A stretch of DNA of 64,000 bases from JAVBUY01 sp031552735 (lineage in GTDB: Bacteria; Bacillota; Clostridia; Christensenellales; Aristaeellaceae): contig JAVBMF010000033.1 in assembly GCA_031552735.1 (NCBI GenBank), positions 26,548 through 90,547 of the forward strand. Reading direction: 5' to 3'. Below the pieces are notes generated by a model. That model had not been told where the DNA came from, ran no database searches, and saw only the letters and a list, made by a program, of their open reading frames with translations. Positions 60,487 to 64,000 of the stretch are shown here, piece after piece. A program made the position numbers and the translations under genes. The number at the start of each line of letters is the position of its first letter. Within the stretch, counting starts at the first letter, position 1.

Positions 60487-60539
60487 ACACACACTCCCTG
60501 TCTGAGGCTCTCTTCTTTGACATTTATCATACCATATTT

Positions 60540-60800
60540 ACCGGAAAGACAAAATGCAATTTTACCATTCACGCCATATCCAAATTCCTCCACATAGGAT
60601 GGGATTGACCTGTGTGCGCGTCCCAATGCGAGTCCAAAGGTTGTGCAGAGCTAAACAACACCCTATTGGCGCAGGAGAGCGCGAAGGGAGTAGAACAGGC
60701 ATGAATGGGCAAAGAAAAACGCCAGTCCATATTGGACTGACGAATGGCGGAGAAGGAAAGAATAGGTAAAATACACTTTCGCGGGATGCGTGGTATGGGT
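60540..60800. other. Intergenic stretch with nothing recognised
   Basis: About 260 bases upstream of the AraC-type gene and before the terminator-like element. I see no gene, RNA or clear repeat. Some of it could serve as the promoter region of the AraC-type gene, but no strong -35/-10 pair was found near 60490-60540. Confidence 0.4.
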
Positions 60801-60808
60801 TGATTGCG

Positions 60809-60848
60809 AAGGCTGTCCGGGTGCATTAAGCGCCGGGACGGCCTTTTT
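60809..60848 (+). terminator. Terminator-like repeat element
   Basis: GGCTGTCC (60811-60818) faces GGGACGGCC (60835-60843), followed by TTTTT. The lead TTGATTGCGAAGGC and the stem layout match the element at 48245-48295, although no plus-strand gene ends just upstream here. Confidence 0.7.
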
Positions 60849-60880
60849 CAATAACAGCACATCACCAGCCCGCAAACGCA

Positions 60881-60909
60881 TTGCTTCCACTCCCAAATCC
60901 GTGTACAAT
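60881..60909 (+). promoter_or_regulatory. Promoter of the LytTR response regulator gene
   Basis: TTGCTT (60881-60886), 17 bases, TACAAT (60904-60909). The start would be near 60916, 33 bases before the ATG. Confidence 0.7.
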
Positions 60910-60948
60910 ACCCATGAGGAAACCATCAACCCTTCCGAGGTGTATTCT

Positions 60949-61656
60949 ATGTACAGAATTGCCGTTTGCGATGATGAACAAGTTTTTCTACATGATGCCA
61001 AAACAATGACCGCCTCCATATTGCGGGAGGCGGGCGTTGCCTGCCAAATTGACGGCTATATGAATGCTGAAACCCTGCACAACCAACTTGAAGCTCAGCC
61101 CAAATTGTACGACGTGCTCATTTTGGATATCCTGCTGGGGGATGAAAACGGCATACAACTGGCAAAGACACTGCGTGACACAGGCTATACAAACAGCATT
61201 TTATTTGTGACCAGTTCCAAGGAATTTTCGCTGGAAGGGTACAGCGTCTATCCCATTCACTACCTGATCAAGCCGCTGCAAAAAGACGCGCTGCGTGAGG
61301 TACTGCTAAGGGATTACGAGAAGAACTACCGCCCTGCGTCGATTTCCATCCCGATCAAGGGCGGTCTGACCCATCTGGCTGTGGACAGTGTGCTGTACAT
61401 CGAGTCTCTGGCGCGGGTGGTAATCATCCACACGAAAAACCGCGACATGGAAGTGACCATGCCGCTGCGCGAGGTGTGGAAGTTGCTGCCCCCCGGAACC
61501 TTTGCGCAATGCCATAAAAGCTTTTTGGTGTCCATGGGGCAAATTCGGGATTTGACGCGGATGGCGGTTGATCTGAAATCCGGTCAATCGCTGCCCGTGG
61601 GCCGGGTATATTATGAAGATGTATTGTCCGCTTTCACGGAATACCTGGGCAATTAG
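60949..61656 (+). CDS. LytTR-family response regulator
   Basis: The 235-residue protein has a receiver domain (YRIAVCDDEQVFLHDAKTM; acceptor about D60 in VLILDILLG; Lys in LIKPLQ) and a LytTR DNA-binding domain (~135-235; SIPIKGGLTHLAVDSVLYIESLARVVIIHTKNRDMEVTMPLREVWKLLPPGTFAQCHKSFLVSMGQIRDL). These proteins bind pairs of 9-base direct repeats, as AgrA and ComE do. GAGG lies 8 bases before the ATG; a longer upstream frame overlaps the promoter and terminator-like repeat. The gene converges with its probable histidine kinase and overlaps it by 4 bases. Confidence 0.93.
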   Translation: MYRIAVCDDEQVFLHDAKTMTASILREAGVACQIDGYMNAETLHNQLEAQPKLYDVLILDILLGDENGIQLAKTLRDTGYTNSILFVTSSKEFSLEGYSVYPIHYLIKPLQKDALREVLLRDYEKNYRPASISIPIKGGLTHLAVDSVLYIESLARVVIIHTKNRDMEVTMPLREVWKLLPPGTFAQCHKSFLVSMGQIRDLTRMAVDLKSGQSLPVGRVYYEDVLSAFTEYLGN

Positions 61657-63449
61657 CTTGCCAGCCGCAAAATGGTTTTAACGGTAAAGCTGTTATCGTC
61701 GTAGTTGATATTAAGCTTGCCGCCGTAGCGCTCGGCTACCTGGCGCATGGCGGGGATACCATACCCATGGCGGTGCGTGTCGCTCTTGGTAGTTTTGAAA
61801 TGTTCACCCACCTGTTCAATAAGGCCTCCCCGAGCGTTCTGGCAGTTCACTACCAGGAAGCCTTCTTTTTGTGCCAGCTTGATGGTGATCCAGCGTGTCC
61901 CTTCCGGCACAAGCACGGCTGCCTCCACCGCGTTTTCAATCATGTTCAGCAGGAGGCTGGCCAGGTCAGTCTCTTCAATAGGCAAACCGGACGGCACATC
62001 AGCCTCGCAGGCAAAACGGATGCCTTCGCGTGCGCAGTCTGCCGCCGTCCGGGTCAATATGGCGTTGGCCAGCGGGTGGACGCAGTATTGCACAGTATCT
62101 TGCACCTGAGCCTGGATGGATAGCTTGTCCAGGTACTGTCCCATGCCCGTCAGGTTTCCCTCCCGCTGCAATACCGAAAGCGCCGCCAAGTGGTGCCGTA
62201 TTTCATGGCGCAACAGATGGGTTTCGTGGTTGCGCTGGGCGGCAGCCTCAAACTGTTCCAGCGCCATTTGTCCCTTTAATTGTAGCAGCTGCATTTCCTC
62301 CGCTTGATGGCGGCGGCTATTCAGGTATGTACGTATGATATCCACCCACACCAGCACCACCAAAAGAAGGAGCCCACCCACGTTCAGGATGTCCTTGGGC
62401 GTATAAAACCCTTGGATGTCGATTAGCGAAAGAATAGCCACAGAGGCCAGCGCCAGGAAAGCGGGCGCGGTCATGCGGAAGAAGGGGTTCTTTTGCAGCC
62501 ATTCAATCAGACAGAGCATGAACATGCACAGCGACGCACCGATGATCGCCGGGTTCATGATCACCAGGGTATCCGGCGGCGCGATGACCCCCAGGCACAT
62601 GACCCCCATCATGGGAATCGAAATAGCGGAATAGACGATGGCCAATATAAGCGCGGGGCGGCGCGTTCGTTTGCACCGCATCCACAAAAACCATAGCATG
62701 GGCACCACATACAGATGGAAAGTGGCGTATTGCAACTGCGCAGCAAACCTGGGCGAAAATGCACCCAAATACGCACCACCCTGCCCAGGCAACCACAGCC
62801 CATAGATCACCGATGCCACACCAAACAAGAACCCATCCCAGCCCCCGCGGGTAGCCAGCGAGAAGGCCATCAGTGCAAGACCGCTGAGCACCAGCGTCAC
62901 CATCATCGCAACGTTGCTAAACGCGTTTCCCATTACTTTCGCCCGCAGCGCGTCTGCGTCTCCCAGCCAGATGACATCCGGTGAAAAGCTGTACAATTCA
63001 TAGGGCGAGGACACCGTCACCGTCAATTCCTGCCCGGTGTATCCATCAGGAAGCGCAACAATCCGGTCACTGATCCCTTTATCCTCCCCCGGTGGATCGA
63101 ACTCGTTGCTAAACAGCACACGGCCACCCAGCGACACCTCTGCCTGCAAAAAATCCAAGTGAAGCAGAAGCGATGCGGGCCGGATATCCTCTGTCATCGT
63201 TCGCATCAGCGTGATGGAGCGTCCCGGCGATACTTGGATGTAGCCATCAATCACCGGCCAATTGACGGGTTCCGGCGCATCATCGGTGAAATAGCGCCAG
63301 CCGGTTAAAAGCGGCTGTGCCCCCTTGGCCGCATAAGGGAACGCAAAAGTCAGATACATAAGCACTACGCCGCATAGTACGACCACTGCCAGCGCGCACA
63401 TCCCGATGCGATGAGCGCGCTTTTTGCCGCCCGTTTCAACCTTTGCCAA
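61653..63449 (-). CDS. GHKL-type sensor histidine kinase (7TM-DISM style)
   Basis: The 598-residue protein has an N-terminal helix (~15-37), an extracytoplasmic beta-rich domain (~45-170), about seven transmembrane helices (~175-375) and a GHKL kinase region with LLRHEIRHHLAALSVLQ (phospho-acceptor about H415), an N box (LLLNMIENAVEAA) and GYGIPAMRQVAERYGG. This is the partner type for LytTR regulators (AgrC/VirS-like), although the large external domain suggests a sugar or wall signal rather than a peptide pheromone. The start is TTG 63449 with GAGGTGAT upstream; no ATG fits. It overlaps the regulator gene tail to tail. Confidence 0.9.
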   Translation of the reverse strand: MAKVETGGKKRAHRIGMCALAVVVLCGVVLMYLTFAFPYAAKGAQPLLTGWRYFTDDAPEPVNWPVIDGYIQVSPGRSITLMRTMTEDIRPASLLLHLDFLQAEVSLGGRVLFSNEFDPPGEDKGISDRIVALPDGYTGQELTVTVSSPYELYSFSPDVIWLGDADALRAKVMGNAFSNVAMMVTLVLSGLALMAFSLATRGGWDGFLFGVASVIYGLWLPGQGGAYLGAFSPRFAAQLQYATFHLYVVPMLWFLWMRCKRTRRPALILAIVYSAISIPMMGVMCLGVIAPPDTLVIMNPAIIGASLCMFMLCLIEWLQKNPFFRMTAPAFLALASVAILSLIDIQGFYTPKDILNVGGLLLLVVLVWVDIIRTYLNSRRHQAEEMQLLQLKGQMALEQFEAAAQRNHETHLLRHEIRHHLAALSVLQREGNLTGMGQYLDKLSIQAQVQDTVQYCVHPLANAILTRTAADCAREGIRFACEADVPSGLPIEETDLASLLLNMIENAVEAAVLVPEGTRWITIKLAQKEGFLVVNCQNARGGLIEQVGEHFKTTKSDTHRHGYGIPAMRQVAERYGGKLNINYDDNSFTVKTILRLAS

Positions 63450-63535
63450 GTGCTAATCACCTCTTTTGCATGTCCATATTATGTCTTTCCGGATAAGCGT
63501 ACCCGGCTTTTTTACCCGTGTCAACCTAGTTTTGT

Positions 63536-63564
63536 GTCGTTTGTACGCTATACGCGTCGTTCAT
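63536..63564 (+). promoter_or_regulatory. Candidate LytTR binding sites upstream of the hydrolase gene
   Basis: Two 9-base direct repeats, GTCGTTTGT (63536-63544) and GTCGTTCAT (63556-63564), lie 20 bases apart start to start. This fits LytTR sites (core C-GTT-N-[AG]-T with 11-13 bases between). They lie about 70-90 bases before the ATG at 63628 and opposite to the kinase gene, so the LytTR protein may control either. Confidence 0.5.
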
Positions 63565-63627
63565 ACAAAATGGGTTCCTTTTTTGTTAAAAGCATGGTAA
63601 CTTGATGGGAAATAGGAGGGGTGGAGT

Positions 63628-64000
63628 ATGAGCGGCATACCCTTGCAGCCGGGCGATATTCTGATCTTTGAAGCTGATAGCAGCTGGGTCAGCAAGGGCA
63701 TCGCACTGCTGACGAACTCCACCGTCAGCCATTCCGCCATGGTGATTGCGGATGGCACACTGGTGGAAATGTCGCTGGAAGGTGGTATCGATAGCTACCC
63801 GTTCTTCTGTGCGGAGAACGATGAGATAACGCCCAACTCCCGCTTTGTATATGCGATGCGGCACACTAACGATCAGTTGGATATGGCTCTGGTGGTTGCC
63901 GCCGCCGAAAAATACCTAGAAGCCAATACTGCTTACAATATGCCACTATTGGTATTGCTGGGTGGTCTGCTGGTGTATCGGCGGATTCCCTTTACCAACA
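63628..64000 (+). CDS. YiiX/NlpC-P60-like permuted papain hydrolase, N-terminal part
   Basis: The frame runs off the right edge after about 124 residues. The start (MSGIPLQPGDILIFEADSSWVSKGIALLTNSTVSHSAMVIADGTLVEM) has the G-D-I-L/x-F ... S-H-S/A-M-V pattern of permuted NlpC/P60 (YiiX/DUF830) proteins, in which the Cys and His of the catalytic site are circularly permuted; the His is in VSHSAMV. AGGAGG lies in the leader. Members act on amide bonds, including in cell wall. Candidate LytTR sites upstream suggest it is the output of the adjacent two-component system. Confidence 0.75.
   Translation, partial: MSGIPLQPGDILIFEADSSWVSKGIALLTNSTVSHSAMVIADGTLVEMSLEGGIDSYPFFCAENDEITPNSRFVYAMRHTNDQLDMALVVAAAEKYLEANTAYNMPLLVLLGGLLVYRRIPFTN

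Noticed and set aside
60790..60948. 53-codon N-terminal extension of the LytTR regulator
   Set aside because: It reads through the terminator-like repeat and promoter; the receiver domain begins exactly at the ATG at 60949.

Overview
This window looks like chromosome from a fairly GC-rich, Gram-positive-type member of the Bacillota (Clostridia). The pointers are a Bacillus-type PurR repressor, the gene order tilS-hpt-ftsH, strong AGGAGG ribosome binding sites, some TTG and GTG starts, many promoters of the form TTGNNN-17-TANAAT, and clostridial families such as VanW, YwbE and DUF4180. I see no rRNA, tRNA or CRISPR array. Everything here was read by eye, so family names are recognition calls and not search results.

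Positions 1-16,990 are mostly core genes. A partial HAD phosphatase, a GlmU-like acetyltransferase and purR face divergently away from murC. After a shared terminator comes a long minus-strand run: VanW protein, PHP phosphatase, aminotransferase, ftsH, hpt, tilS and a LacI regulator. Next are a flavodoxin, methylglyoxal synthase, an HPr-like protein and a YdeI-like protein. A PadR-DUF4180 regulator with a very large palindromic operator is translationally coupled to an alpha/beta hydrolase.

Positions 17,000-36,900 look like one envelope and signalling block on the plus strand. A diacylglycerol-kinase-like lipid kinase, a hybrid histidine kinase with Hpt domain and an HD-GYP response regulator form one operon. 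Then come a 3,434-residue secreted repeat protein (leucine-rich-type, MBG-like and MucBP-like repeats), an orphan peptide-binding protein, a collagen-like protein and a LamG-like protein.

Positions 36,900-44,440 hold a WG-repeat exported protein, an ECF sigma factor with a membrane anti-sigma factor that carries an extracytoplasmic SH3-like domain, a secreted paralogue of that domain, and a second hybrid histidine kinase.

Positions 44,440-48,720 are accessory: small enzymes (DUF1801, GNAT, YwbE, DUF3298), a frameshifted DUF188 gene, two related truncated mini-genes that resemble the start of a phage tail protein, and a fragment of a beta-helix gene. Positions 48,726-54,111 encode a large secreted GH5-like protein, a membrane Ser/Thr kinase with extracytoplasmic leucine-rich repeats, and an HTH protein next to it.

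Positions 54,225-57,470 are a small mobile unit (serine recombinase, DinD-like protein, XRE repressor and a hairpin-rich tail). It abuts a decayed catabolic operon whose three genes (AraC-type sensor regulator, RraA-like, DHDPS-like) are all truncated. The window ends with a LytTR response regulator and GHKL histidine kinase that converge and overlap, and the start of a papain-like hydrolase gene with candidate LytTR sites upstream.
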